Shown: positions 42,130 to 51,532, numbered from the stretch's first letter. The stretch: DNA of 64,000 nucleotides from Lachnospiraceae bacterium (GCA_017557525.1 JAFYYN010000147.1:53167-117166); one strand, 5' to 3'. A program made the numbers and translations. The notes: generated by a model not told the origin, from the sequence alone.

Positions 42130-42228
42130 GGGGAAGACACCCATTATAAAAAACGATAAGTCCACAAGTTAAGAGAATGCCTTTGATAAATAAAGGCAAA
42201 TTTACAATTGAATAAGGGGGAGACACCC
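42130..42228 (+). promoter_or_regulatory. Duplicated leader of the 42229 gene
   Basis: GGGGAAGACACCCATTATAA at 42130-42149 repeats the real initiation region GGGGGAGACACCCATGG at 42216-42232, but with ATT in place of ATG. Between them GCCTTT-GATAAAT-AAAGGC (about 42179-42197) forms a hairpin. It looks like a duplicated and decayed start region. Confidence 0.5.
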
Positions 42229-43938
42229 ATGGAAAAAAACGTAACGATTATTGACGAATCAGGCAATGTGATTGGCGAGACCTACCCCAAAAGGGCAAAG
42301 GGACTTGTCAAAAAAGGTCGGGCAGAGTATGTCAACGACTTTTGTGTTAAAATGCCGGATACTCATGTTCCGACCGTAGCTTACGATAATGATAATACGG
42401 AGGAAAACAGTCATAAAGCAGGCTTTATGACTGTCAACGATGATGCAGTAGGCGCATCATCGTTGGGTACACACGCCTACGGCGAGGTACATTATATGAG
42501 TAAGGTTATAGGTTTTGAAGCAAGAGGATTTCAGATTGATCCTACCTGCAAAGGTAATAATATTGCTAACAGGATGTTCGTTACCGATGCACTCGGCAAC
42601 AATGTTGAAGTTTACGAGATTGGTGATTATGGTTCCAACTGGACACAGATTTCTTATGAAATGCCGGTTGAAAAGAACGAGGACTTCGAGTTTTTATTTG
42701 CAATGACAGGTGATATCGACGCAAATAATAATCAAAGTGCCAAGTGCAATTTCATAATCATGCCGATACATGAAGCAGATCCTGACAAGGACTGGGATAA
42801 CAGATACCAGTACAGCCTGCTCCACAGGGACTACAAGCCCACTATGGAAAAGGTATGGAACGGTTCAAGCATCAGGTTTTACCGCATACCATTTAATACC
42901 GGGGACGCTGATAAAATCCGTTTCGTGTTTGTCGCCTTCCAGCGTCCGTACAAGGTATTCCCCGTAAAGAACTTTGAGGAATACAAGGCGTTAGAGGATT
43001 TTGCTCCCGGATGTGGCTGGCAGAATTTCAAGAATGACTTCAAACGTGATTTTAAGCGTGATTTTAAATACGGTCCGGGAAATTTCGGCGGGGATAAGTG
43101 GCAGAATCAGGGCTGGTATACAGGGCCTAAGGATTTTAAGGAAGCCGAAAAGGTAATGAGCAATATCGGAGCAGTAGTCAGCAAGGCAGTAAAGGAAGCC
43201 TTAGAGGGTCTCGATAAGATCCAGAAGGAAAGCTTCGGGAAATGGCAGAATGGTCCTAAAGCTGATAATCGCCAAAACAAAAATTACTATTCCAGCAAGA
43301 ATTCTGATTTCGACAGAAATCCGGAACAGGATAGTTCGAAAACTGCAGGAACCACTGTAGGAAACAGGAAAATTTATCCCGATCATTTTACCCAGATACT
43401 AAGGGGGCTTGAAGAGGATGACGGTGAGCTTGACCTGCAGGGCTGTGATATCGAACAGGATATGAATTTCATACCCGGAAAAGAGGAAGATGAGTGTATT
43501 GTTGACAATATCACATTTAAACTGGACAATGCGGTAATTGATGGAGATGCATTCTGGAGGATTATGACCAAGGTCGGAGATGGCTGTACTGTGAATGGAA
43601 ACAATGCATGTATAGGTCGTGCCGGTCATGGACCGGAGCTCGCAGGAGGCTTTGGTAGCAGATCTGATGAAGTGACCTTCAATTTTGTCAATGCACAGAT
43701 AAGTGAAGCTGCATTTATCAGCATTATTTCCAAGGCTGGTGACGGTTGTACGATAAATCTTACAAATGCAAGCATAGAGGATTTTGAAGATATTCAGGAT
43801 CTTTCGGGTTTCAGCTATGATTTCGATGATATCGAAATAAGGCTGGATAACGCAACTATCTCACAGCGTCTGTATCAGGCTCTCGTGAAATGCTGTGGTG
43901 CTGATTCGAGGATCACGGGTAGGGCAGCTATAATCTAA
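42229..43938 (+). CDS. Repeat protein with RRXRR-like N-terminus, unknown function
   Basis: The 569-aa protein starts MEKNVTIIDESGNVIGETYP (start 42229 set by GGGGGAG; TTG 42208 would extend into the leader). Its first 45 residues contain the motif YPKRAKGLVKKGRAEYV, reminiscent of the P-x-RA-x-x-L-x-x-GRA motif of RRXRR/PLMP domains. Residues 60-250 are a beta-rich domain. A linker (about 285-375) has short FKRDFK repeats. From about 390 three ~55-residue units recur with FxLDNAxI then VGDGCTV-N-ANA. No signal peptide is visible. The function is unknown. Confidence 0.65.
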   Translation: MEKNVTIIDESGNVIGETYPKRAKGLVKKGRAEYVNDFCVKMPDTHVPTVAYDNDNTEENSHKAGFMTVNDDAVGASSLGTHAYGEVHYMSKVIGFEARGFQIDPTCKGNNIANRMFVTDALGNNVEVYEIGDYGSNWTQISYEMPVEKNEDFEFLFAMTGDIDANNNQSAKCNFIIMPIHEADPDKDWDNRYQYSLLHRDYKPTMEKVWNGSSIRFYRIPFNTGDADKIRFVFVAFQRPYKVFPVKNFEEYKALEDFAPGCGWQNFKNDFKRDFKRDFKYGPGNFGGDKWQNQGWYTGPKDFKEAEKVMSNIGAVVSKAVKEALEGLDKIQKESFGKWQNGPKADNRQNKNYYSSKNSDFDRNPEQDSSKTAGTTVGNRKIYPDHFTQILRGLEEDDGELDLQGCDIEQDMNFIPGKEEDECIVDNITFKLDNAVIDGDAFWRIMTKVGDGCTVNGNNACIGRAGHGPELAGGFGSRSDEVTFNFVNAQISEAAFISIISKAGDGCTINLTNASIEDFEDIQDLSGFSYDFDDIEIRLDNATISQRLYQALVKCCGADSRITGRAAII

Positions 43939-43964
43939 CTTTACAAATATTGAATAACTATAGT

Positions 43965-43997
43965 AAGCTGTATCGCTTGGCGGTGCAGCTTATTTTT
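43965..43997 (+). terminator. Terminator after the 42229 gene
   Basis: AAGCTGTATCGC (43965-43976) pairs with GCGGTGCAGCTT (43980-43991) with two G-U pairs, then ATTTTTC. Confidence 0.75.
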
Positions 43998-44055
43998 CTT
44001 GCTATTTACAGAAACAAATGCTACACTATAAGCAAATAATCTTAAGGAGGCTTAT

Positions 44056-45090
44056 ATGAGACAGATTACTTTGGGGACCACCGGGATTACTGTACCGCAG
44101 AACGGATTCGGGGCTTTGCCGGTACAAAGATGTGATGTTGAGACAGGTGTAAAAATCCTTCTTCGTGCATATGAGGGCGGGATGACTTATTTTGATACAG
44201 CAAGAGCATATAGTGACAGTGAGTTAAAGATCGGAAAAGCCTTTAATACTAAAGAGGCACGTGCCAAGATTTATATTGCAACCAAAACTCAGGCTAAAAC
44301 ACCGGAGGCTTTCTGGAAGGATCTTGAGACCTCACTTTCGACTCTCGGCACAGATTATATAGATGTTTATCAGTTTCATATGGCAGGCCAGGTTTATGCT
44401 CCGGATGATGGTACAGGCATGTATGAGTGTATGCTTGAAGCAAAGGCTAAAGGCATGATCCGCCATATAGGTATTACCGCACATAAAATCCTCGTCGCAA
44501 AGGAGGCAGCAGAGAGCGGATTGTATGAAACCCTGCAGTTCCCGTTCTCATATCTGTCGGGTAAGCAGGAGCTTGAGCTTGTAGACATATGCCGTAAAAA
44601 TAATGTGGGATTTGTTGCTATGAAGGGTCTTGCCGGCGGACTTATCAACCGTTCGGATGCCGCGATGGCTTATATGACACAGTTTGACAATGTGTTGCCG
44701 ATATGGGGTATCCAGAAGGAGAGTGAGCTTGAGGAGTGGCTTTCTTATATGGATAATACTCCGACCATGACTGAAGAGATTTCAGCATTTATTAAGCAGG
44801 AACAGGATGAGCTGGCAGGTGATTTCTGCAGGGGCTGCGGTTACTGTATGCCATGTCCGATGGGTATTACAATAAATCAGTGCGCACGTATTTCTTTAAT
44901 GCTCAGGCGAGCTCCATCGGCGGGGTGGTTATCTGAACACTGGCAGAATGAAATGAAGAAGATAGAAACCTGTATCAACTGCCGTAAGTGCGTTTCCAAG
45001 TGTCCTTATGAGCTTAATACACCTGAGCTTTTAAAGAAAAATTATGAAGACTATAAAAAGGTGCTTGTAGGAGAAGTAAAGGTACAGTGA
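44056..45090 (+). CDS. Aldo/keto reductase with C-terminal [4Fe-4S] domain
   Basis: The 344-aa protein has an aldo/keto reductase barrel (about 1-245): YFDTARAY (Asp/Tyr), ATKTQ (Lys), QFHM (His), then MKGLAGGLI. The C-terminal part (about 255-335) has CRGCGYCMPCP and CINCRKCVSKCP, two cluster-binding ferredoxin-like motifs. Such fused reductases probably exchange electrons with other redox partners, with an aldehyde or keto-sugar substrate. AAGGAGG precedes ATG 44056. It ends at the terminator at 45099. Confidence 0.93.
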   Translation: MRQITLGTTGITVPQNGFGALPVQRCDVETGVKILLRAYEGGMTYFDTARAYSDSELKIGKAFNTKEARAKIYIATKTQAKTPEAFWKDLETSLSTLGTDYIDVYQFHMAGQVYAPDDGTGMYECMLEAKAKGMIRHIGITAHKILVAKEAAESGLYETLQFPFSYLSGKQELELVDICRKNNVGFVAMKGLAGGLINRSDAAMAYMTQFDNVLPIWGIQKESELEEWLSYMDNTPTMTEEISAFIKQEQDELAGDFCRGCGYCMPCPMGITINQCARISLMLRRAPSAGWLSEHWQNEMKKIETCINCRKCVSKCPYELNTPELLKKNYEDYKKVLVGEVKVQ

Positions 45091-45098
45091 AATAAATT

Positions 45099-45151
45099 GG
45101 ACGGTTCATCCTGACATACAATTGTATCTCAGAGATAACCGTCCATTTTTG
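45099..45151 (+). terminator. Terminator with GGACGGTT/AACCGTCC stem
   Basis: GGACGGTT (45099-45106) pairs with AACCGTCC (45137-45144), followed by ATTTTTG. The stem core also occurs in the 62.3 kb palindromes. Confidence 0.75.
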
Positions 45152-45166
45152 TTATAACATATGCTG

Positions 45167-46762
45167 TTATTTTGATATTTTCATTACTTTTTTGTAGCTT
45201 AGGAAAGCCAGCAGACCGTATATCAGTATAAGTAAAGCAGTGAGAAGACTGTGCTCGATAACCATTCCTAAGAAAACAACCACAACAATAAGTATCATGC
45301 TGACAAACATATTCGGTAACAGATATATCATCACACCTGTTCCCTGTTTTATGACCTCTATTTCATTTTCCCAGTCCAGCTTCATATGCTTTACGCCACA
45401 TACACATCCCCAGGCGGTTGAAAATGCACAGAGTACAAAGCCTAATATGAGATAAAGTATGGTGTCGATTATAGGGGTACGGGTACCTATACATAATGCA
45501 ATAATGCCAAATTCCATAAAGGGAACTGTCAGATACATATTGAAGAGCATCTTACCCTGATATAGGGTTTTCTTATGTATTGGCAGGCTCTGGACTATCC
45601 AGTAGTTTTTTCCCTCCAGTGAGGGGCTGCATGCCGGAGAGGAAAACATACCTACAAAGAAATATACTGCAAGAGGGATTGCCGGCTGAACTAATGAAGA
45701 TCCGGCAGGAATAGCTTTTACTATCAGTTCCTCTATTTTATCAGGACCAAGGACTAGAGCTGCTCCCCCAAGTATGAGGGCGAAAACCATTCCCATTGCA
45801 CCATTTGTCATATACAGTGTTGAGCCGGTCATCCTTTTCCATTCCTTGAAAACTATTGCATGTAAGATACCGGTCTTTTTCTGCTTAGTCATTTTATAGT
45901 TCTTTGCTGCTGCGTGTGATTTCAGCTTGGAGTTGATGCTCCTGTAAGAACCGCCGACAATATAGAATACTACCGCAAAAAGAAGAATGCTTATCCCGCA
46001 AAGGAGCAGGATATCTAAAATGCCTGTTTTTGTAACGGCATTTGTAAACCAGCTGATAGGCAGATATATTTTTCCTGCATTATCCGTTGTAGCTGACATT
46101 TCCTCCAGTGTGGCCTGTACCTTATTGTTTCTGAACATGTCCTCCATAAAGAATCTGATAAAGAAACAGAAGAGAACAAAGATCATGGTCAGGACTGTCT
46201 GGATAAGGTTTTTCTTTTTAAAGCCTGCACTTACCTTAGCGATCAGGAAACCGATAAATGCTGAAATAAGCATCGGGATAACGGGGAGGAACAGAGCGAG
46301 TATTATCCACAGAGGATAAATATACATTGCCGGTTTTGCATATATCCCGTAGCCTATCATCATCGAGAGTGATATACTCAAGTACCAGGGCAGGCTGTTT
46401 ACATACATGTAAAGGAATTTACAGGCAGCCACAGTCCTTGTCTTAAACGGAAGTGACATAAGCATATCATATTCCTTGAAGTTAAAAAGGTATCCGTTTG
46501 TCTTGAAAAATGTAAAGATAAATGCCAGTATGCTTATGACCATTGCACACATTCCGGGAGCAGCTTCGATGAGTTCGTATTCTCCGTAGCCAACACAAGT
46601 TGCAATACAGTATGCCATGATCATCAGATATAAAATGATCATACCTACAAATCCGCCGATTATTTTGCTTTTCTTCTTTTTATCTTTGCAGTGTCTGTAT
46701 TTATTTATCTGACTTGTTGATAAAAGCAGGTTTTTTAGCAGCAGTAAGTTTTTACTTTTCAT
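45167..46762 (-). CDS. ABC transporter permease (second system), large
   Basis: The 531-aa permease starts MKSKNLLLLKNLLLSTSQIN at 46762 (GGAGG upstream; the ATG at 46777 is earlier and unsupported). It has about twelve transmembrane helices in two halves with a cytoplasmic region near the middle that includes AAKNYKMTKQKKTG. It belongs to the large ABC-2-like permeases that work with a single ATPase. It is last in the minus-strand operon and forms a pair with the ATPase at 46811. Substrate unknown. Confidence 0.85.
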   Translation of the reverse strand: MKSKNLLLLKNLLLSTSQINKYRHCKDKKKKSKIIGGFVGMIILYLMIMAYCIATCVGYGEYELIEAAPGMCAMVISILAFIFTFFKTNGYLFNFKEYDMLMSLPFKTRTVAACKFLYMYVNSLPWYLSISLSMMIGYGIYAKPAMYIYPLWIILALFLPVIPMLISAFIGFLIAKVSAGFKKKNLIQTVLTMIFVLFCFFIRFFMEDMFRNNKVQATLEEMSATTDNAGKIYLPISWFTNAVTKTGILDILLLCGISILLFAVVFYIVGGSYRSINSKLKSHAAAKNYKMTKQKKTGILHAIVFKEWKRMTGSTLYMTNGAMGMVFALILGGAALVLGPDKIEELIVKAIPAGSSLVQPAIPLAVYFFVGMFSSPACSPSLEGKNYWIVQSLPIHKKTLYQGKMLFNMYLTVPFMEFGIIALCIGTRTPIIDTILYLILGFVLCAFSTAWGCVCGVKHMKLDWENEIEVIKQGTGVMIYLLPNMFVSMILIVVVVFLGMVIEHSLLTALLILIYGLLAFLSYKKVMKISK

Positions 46763-46810
46763 TTTCTGCCTCCACACCCTTTCTTGTTGTCATAGTATTG
46801 TAAAAGTCCG

Positions 46811-47536
46811 TCAATCTCCCTCTGATTCAAGGAAAGTTTCCTCCAAAGAATGACCCTCAGTCAGCTCCTCCATGGTACCTGAAGCTATGATCCTGCCTTT
46901 TTTTATTATGGCAACCTTATTGCACAGTTTTTCTGCCACATCAAGGACATGAGTCGAGAAAAAGATGGCGGCTCCGTTTTCACACATATCATGCATTATA
47001 CCTTTAAGAAGAAATGCAGCTTTGGGATCAAGACCGACGAAGGGCTCGTCCATGACTATAAGCTTTGGTTCATGGATGAGTGCAGAGATTATGGCAAGCT
47101 TCTGTTTCATACCGTGTGAATATGAACCGATCAAATCTCCGAGGGACTCTGTTATTTCAAAGATATCAGCGTATTTTTTTATTCTTTCCTCGCGGTCCTT
47201 GGCACTGATCTCAAATACATCCGCTATAAAATTCAGATACTGTATGCCTGTAAGGTTTTCATAAAGGTCGGGATTATCCGGAATGTAGGCTGTAATCCTT
47301 TTGCACTCCATCGGGTCATCCTTTACAGAGTGACCGTCGATAAGTATTTCTCCTTCGGTAAAGTCAAGTACTCCCACTATAGCTCGGATGGTAGTTGACT
47401 TTCCGGCACCATTGTGACCGATAAATCCGTAAATGTCTCCCGACATAACAGTGAGAGATACGTTATCTGCAGCACGTTTGCCCTCACCGTAGGTTTTTGA
47501 ATAATTTTTTATCTCAAGTATAGGTTTTGTAGTCAT
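46811..47536 (-). CDS. ABC transporter ATP-binding protein (second system)
   Basis: The 241-aa ATPase has GHNGAGKST (Walker A), YSHGMKQKLAIISALIH (signature), LIVMDEPFVGLDP (Walker B) and FFSTHVLD (H-loop), typical of ABC-2 exporters. AAAGGT lies upstream of the start. It pairs with the permease at 45167-46762 and follows the DUF5808 gene by 93 nt. The gap contains no terminator. Confidence 0.93.
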   Translation of the reverse strand: MTTKPILEIKNYSKTYGEGKRAADNVSLTVMSGDIYGFIGHNGAGKSTTIRAIVGVLDFTEGEILIDGHSVKDDPMECKRITAYIPDNPDLYENLTGIQYLNFIADVFEISAKDREERIKKYADIFEITESLGDLIGSYSHGMKQKLAIISALIHEPKLIVMDEPFVGLDPKAAFLLKGIMHDMCENGAAIFFSTHVLDVAEKLCNKVAIIKKGRIIASGTMEELTEGHSLEETFLESEGD

Positions 47537-47629
47537 GATTTGTACCTTTCATATATATAAATTTTCTGTCACCGTAACCTAAAAAGGAAATGTGGTAGAA
47601 AGTTCATTATTTGGCTATGATTATTGAAA

Positions 47630-49042
47630 TTAGTTTATATATGGGCGGATAGCTGAGAAAATCTCGCTGGTTTCCTCGGCGGTTTCACTGCCTACATAGT
47701 AAGTTAATTCATCGGTTTCTATTTTTATATAATTTCCGTTCTGAGGATTGAGAAAGACCTTACAATCTGCGTTATCGTCTACGGAATAGATTCCTTTTAG
47801 GATATTATCCATTCCGAATCCCGAGATTTTATAGAACTTAAGTGAATCAACATCTTCTCCAAGTGAAATACTATTTATCGAATCGAAGTCAATTACATAA
47901 TCGTCACTTAAGTGATGACAAACCAGGGTATCTTCCGATATCCTTAGCTTTAATGGTGTAGCCTCGGCCATTCCCAGATAAATCATTGATCCAAAAACAT
48001 ATAGCATCATTAATACAATAAATGCGTATATGACCTTTCCGAAGGGATGAGCAAGGTTTACGGTTCCGCCAACGCCTACTCTTTTCTTTACATTAAGTCT
48101 TTTGTTGTTCGGATTATAATAGATCAGACCAAATATCCAGTAATCATCTTCATCTTCTGAAACAGTAATTTCTTTTGAGTAGCGGCTTTCAATCTTTCGA
48201 TCTCTTTTTATAAATATAAGTATTCCTGCCATCAGTATGATCAGATATGCGAATACACTGATAAGAAGTCCTATTTCAGAATAATAAAGCAGGCTGGTTA
48301 CAAAAAGTCCTCCGAGGAAAATGACGTGTACCCAGAGAAAAATTACCGTAAAGTCGGACAGATTCTTTTTCTTTGCTCTGTTGTAATTTGCATTTACAGC
48401 GGAGTCAGAGGATATTACTTCGTTTTTCAGGCTGTCCATAATATAGGCTGCTGCGGTTATTAAAAATTCTGTGAGCAGAAAAATTACTGAAATTCCGGTA
48501 CAGATAAATTTTCCTGCTATGCCGGTGCTTATTGGGATTATTTTCAAGTCCATCAGCAGTGCAATGATCACTATCAGGAGTCCTGTAATGTTGGGTGGCA
48601 GTATTTTTGAAAGTTTCAGTGTATGTACTGCTCCGGCATTGTTAAAATCGGTGTAGGTTATCTTTTGTCCGGCTTCAAGACCCAGGCTCTTTTTAAGAGA
48701 CTTCATTTCCTTATTGCCGAGTATAAATGGAAGTCCCATAGCTGTTGTTGATATTAAAGCATATATCATCCATACCGTAGTCTGCAATATAAAATTCCTG
48801 AACAGTATAAGAACAACAGCGATAATTAAGCTTCCGATCAGGATTTTTAAAGCTTGTCCCCGTCTCTTTAAACAGATATTGGAAACAATTTCGCTGGTTT
48901 GGCCTTCGGCATATTCTTTTCTTGCTGTAACACCGAATATAAGCTTGCTTTTCTTCCAACTTTTAGGGTATAGCATGAAAAACATTATGAAGAGTACGGG
49001 TAAAATGCATACGCAAATAATAATACTAAATAAAATTCCCAT
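47630..49042 (-). CDS. DUF5808/DUF1648-type membrane protein
   Basis: The 470-aa protein has about eight transmembrane helices. Its middle part contains the DUF5808 landmark DDYWIFGLIYYNPNNKRL and the following KRVGVGGTVNLAHPFGK. A C-terminal soluble part (about 370-470) with LRISEDTLVCHHLSDDYVID may be a PH-like fold. In this family the protein is encoded beside YtrA-type GntR regulators and may sense the envelope or cooperate with the ABC systems. It starts at 49042, overlapping the GntR stop by one base (TAATG). Confidence 0.82.
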   Translation of the reverse strand: MGILFSIIICVCILPVLFIMFFMLYPKSWKKSKLIFGVTARKEYAEGQTSEIVSNICLKRRGQALKILIGSLIIAVVLILFRNFILQTTVWMIYALISTTAMGLPFILGNKEMKSLKKSLGLEAGQKITYTDFNNAGAVHTLKLSKILPPNITGLLIVIIALLMDLKIIPISTGIAGKFICTGISVIFLLTEFLITAAAYIMDSLKNEVISSDSAVNANYNRAKKKNLSDFTVIFLWVHVIFLGGLFVTSLLYYSEIGLLISVFAYLIILMAGILIFIKRDRKIESRYSKEITVSEDEDDYWIFGLIYYNPNNKRLNVKKRVGVGGTVNLAHPFGKVIYAFIVLMMLYVFGSMIYLGMAEATPLKLRISEDTLVCHHLSDDYVIDFDSINSISLGEDVDSLKFYKISGFGMDNILKGIYSVDDNADCKVFLNPQNGNYIKIETDELTYYVGSETAEETSEIFSAIRPYIN

Positions 49043-49419
49043 TATTCAGTCCGGCCTCCTTCCCAGAAAGTTTCAACCAGACTTAAGAGCTCCTGTTTAT
49101 CGACTCCGGAAATACGTGCTTCTGAAACTATTCTTTTTAGTTCGGTTTTATTTGCATCGGAAATGTATGCTTCCTTTTTTATTTCTGTTCTGACTCTTGC
49201 ACCGTTTTTACGGTCGGTCATTATATAGCCCTCTGTTTTTAATAACTGATAGGCTTTGCTGACCGTCATTGTATTTATTCCCATCTCCAAGGCGAGATCG
49301 CGTACTGTGGGAAGCTTTTCGCCGGATTTAAGTTCGCCGCTTGAAATCCCCATTACTATCTGGTTTCTCAGTTGGAGATATATCGGGACATCTGAAAGTT
49401 CATCTATTCTAATGATCAT
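49042..49419 (-). CDS. GntR family regulator, YtrA type
   Basis: The 125-aa protein starts MIIRIDELSDVPIYLQLRNQ (an earlier in-frame ATG at 49485 lacks support). The helix-turn-helix is GEKLPTVRDLALEMGINTMT. There is only a short C-terminal tail of about 45 residues instead of a ligand domain, which defines the YtrA subfamily. Such repressors control ABC transporter operons. The palindrome CTGTAATACAG (51436-51446) at the operon promoter is a candidate site. It is the third from last gene from the ABC-1 system. Confidence 0.92.
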   Translation of the reverse strand: MIIRIDELSDVPIYLQLRNQIVMGISSGELKSGEKLPTVRDLALEMGINTMTVSKAYQLLKTEGYIMTDRKNGARVRTEIKKEAYISDANKTELKRIVSEARISGVDKQELLSLVETFWEGGRTE

Positions 49420-49439
49420 ATTTTGTACCTGTATTTTCC

Positions 49440-50201
49440 TTATAGTCTTCTTTTGTCGAATGCAACCATACCTATTATAATACATGCGATGATCATAATG
49501 GAAGTGATTATTAATGCTTCTGAGAAGTCTGAGACCTGAGCCGTGCCATTGCAGAGCTGTAAGCCATCCATAAGCTTTATCGGCATATATTTACTTATGG
49601 TGGGGACATAATTTATGAGGATCGTTATGAAAATGATCCCGCCGGTACCTAAAAGTACCTGTCCGCTGTTTTCAGATAATGCTCCGAACATGGAGAGGAG
49701 ACTCATTAACAGTATTCCGAAAATCCAGAAGAAGAGGATAGCATAGAAGAGATCCGGTACCTTATCATCGCCCCAGAAGTATACGGTATATCCCAGTGTA
49801 ACTCCGGTATAAACGAGAAACATTACAGTCCAGGTAGCGTATCCGACAAGGAGCTTTGAGAAGTATATTTTTCTCCTTGAAAGTCCCTTGGTTACTATCT
49901 GTACCAGAGTTCCCTTCTGGTATTCATTCGTAAAGCCTGTGCTGCACAGTAGTATTATTGTGATCACAACCATAGTGGCGTTTTTGAAATACTGTGTCCA
50001 GCTGGTCATGGCGTTTACTGTTACCTCGCCAATGATCAGACCCTGTTCTGAAAATGAATCCTGCAGCATCTCATACAGCCACGGGGTAAGCTTTGCCATA
50101 GCGGGATTTAATATCCCGAATAATATGAAAATGATCCCGAGGATGAGGAGCTTTCCCGTGCGGGTCAGCTCCATGCATTCCTTTTTAATATATGCAGTCA
50201 T
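49440..50201 (-). CDS. ABC-2 type permease (first system)
   Basis: The 253-aa permease has six transmembrane helices (about 15-35, 62-82, 102-125, 143-165, 172-195 and 222-245). SAGGAG-like motifs are absent, but FTNEYQKGTLVQIVTKGLSR is the coupling helix typical of ABC-2 exporters. It starts 20 nt after the ATPase stop with GAAAGGT upstream. It forms a transporter with the ATPase at 50221, probably for peptides or lipids. It is 20 nt upstream of the GntR gene. Confidence 0.9.
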   Translation of the reverse strand: MTAYIKKECMELTRTGKLLILGIIFILFGILNPAMAKLTPWLYEMLQDSFSEQGLIIGEVTVNAMTSWTQYFKNATMVVITIILLCSTGFTNEYQKGTLVQIVTKGLSRRKIYFSKLLVGYATWTVMFLVYTGVTLGYTVYFWGDDKVPDLFYAILFFWIFGILLMSLLSMFGALSENSGQVLLGTGGIIFITILINYVPTISKYMPIKLMDGLQLCNGTAQVSDFSEALIITSIMIIACIIIGMVAFDKRRL

Positions 50202-50220
50202 TTTGTTACCTTTCTTTGTG

Positions 50221-51147
50221 CTACTTGTTTTGAATAGCGTCTATAAAGATATCTTCAAGTGTTGCTTCCTGTTTTTCTATCCTGATAAACGGGATGGAAT
50301 TATCCCCGATGAAACGCAGGATTTCCGGAACTATTTTCTGATCTTTAACTACAAGAGCTCCGGAAGAGGTTGTTTCAAGAGAGGAGCTGTCTTTCTTTTT
50401 GAAAATGGCAAGGAGCTTATCGGTGTCCTTTTTGTTTTCAAACTGTATCTCTATGGCATTACCCCTGCGTTTATTCTTTACTTCTTCAATTGTTCCCTGC
50501 ATTATGATCTTTCCGTCATTAAGCAGAGCCATTTCGTCACAGATGTGCTCAACATCGGAGAGGATGTGAGTGGAGAAGAGTATGGTTGTTTCTTCTTTGG
50601 CAGCCACCAGTATATCAAGGATTTCTTTTCTGCCAACAGGGTCAAGGGCAGAGGTGGGCTCATCACAGATCAGGAGCTTAGGTTTGTTAAGCAGGGCCTG
50701 AGCGATGCCGAGTCTCTGTTTCATGCCTCTTGAAAAGCCCTTGATCCTGTGCTTTTCTTCACCGAGCCCTACAAGCTTTAAGAGCTCTTCACTACGGGAA
50801 CGGATATCCTTTTTCTCCATATATGTTATTTCTCCACAGAAATTAAGATATTCCCTGGGAGTCATAAATGAATAATACTCGGGGACATCCGGAAGATAAC
50901 CTATGTAACGGTTGGTTTTATTATTTCCATAGGTAACCTTTTCTCCGTTTACGAATATCTCACCTTTGTTGGGAGTCATCAGGCCTAATACCATTTTCAT
51001 GGTAGTTGTTTTCCCTGCTCCATTTTTCCCTACAAAACCGAAAACTCTTTTCTGAGGGATTTTTAAGTCAACGCCTTTTAAGACTTTCTTATCTCCAAAG
51101 CTTTTTTCGAGATTCTTTATCTCTAATATATATTTATTGTCTGGCAT
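50221..51147 (-). CDS. ABC transporter ATP-binding protein (first system)
   Basis: The 308-aa protein has GKNGAGKTT (Walker A), FSRGMKQRLGIAQALL (signature), LLICDEPTSALDP (Walker B) and FSTHILSD (H-loop). The extra C-terminal domain (about 225-305), with AIEIQFENKK and IRIEKQEATLEDIFID, is the DUF4162-like part of BcrA/drug-type exporters. It lies 30 nt after the PLDc_N gene and 19 nt before its permease. Confidence 0.94.
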   Translation of the reverse strand: MPDNKYILEIKNLEKSFGDKKVLKGVDLKIPQKRVFGFVGKNGAGKTTTMKMVLGLMTPNKGEIFVNGEKVTYGNNKTNRYIGYLPDVPEYYSFMTPREYLNFCGEITYMEKKDIRSRSEELLKLVGLGEEKHRIKGFSRGMKQRLGIAQALLNKPKLLICDEPTSALDPVGRKEILDILVAAKEETTILFSTHILSDVEHICDEMALLNDGKIIMQGTIEEVKNKRRGNAIEIQFENKKDTDKLLAIFKKKDSSSLETTSSGALVVKDQKIVPEILRFIGDNSIPFIRIEKQEATLEDIFIDAIQNK

Positions 51148-51177
51148 TTTCTAAACCTCGCTAATAATTTAAGGAGC

Positions 51178-51381
51178 CTATGCATCTTCCTTACCAAGCA
51201 GGAAATAGAGCATCGGTCCGATAAACTCCATACCGATTATGGTGATTATCACCCACAATACTCTGTTACCTCTTTTATAGCTGTTATGGGTGAGAATATG
51301 TCTTAGTGTGACAACTAAGAGTATTATTTCGGCTATGATTAAGGGAATGAGAAATGGTAAAAGTTCTTTAATATCCGGCAT
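51178..51381 (-). CDS. PLDc_N domain small membrane protein
   Basis: The 67-aa protein is two helices separated by a short loop, with THNSYKRGNRVLWVIITI and GPMLYFLLGKED, the phospholipase D N-terminal (PLDc_N) signature. It is the first gene of the seven-gene operon. AAGGAGG upstream and a strong promoter at 51475-51447 support it. Proteins of this kind accompany YtrA-type operons, and their role is unknown. Confidence 0.85.
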   Translation of the reverse strand: MPDIKELLPFLIPLIIAEIILLVVTLRHILTHNSYKRGNRVLWVIITIIGMEFIGPMLYFLLGKEDA

Positions 51382-51435
51382 TTTGTTGCCCTCCTTAGTT
51401 GGCTTTTGTATGTTCTGTTTTATTTGTATTATTTA

Positions 51436-51475
51436 CTGTAATACAGACTATACAACCAAATTTTTATTTTGTCAA
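51436..51475 (-). promoter_or_regulatory. Promoter and GntR-type operator of the ABC operon
   Basis: On the minus strand TTGACA (51475-51470), 17 nt and TATAGT (51452-51447). Directly downstream is the perfect palindrome CTGTAATACAG (51436-51446), over the expected start site. Confidence 0.75.
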
Positions 51476-51502
51476 TACCTTTTTTATAAATTTTTACAAA
51501 AA

Positions 51503-51532
51503 AAGATCACAGCGGTTGCCCACTGTGATCTT
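51503..51532 (-). terminator. Terminator of guaB
   Basis: AAGATCACAG (51503-51512) and CTGTGATCTT (51523-51532) pair perfectly. On the minus strand a U run follows. Confidence 0.85.
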
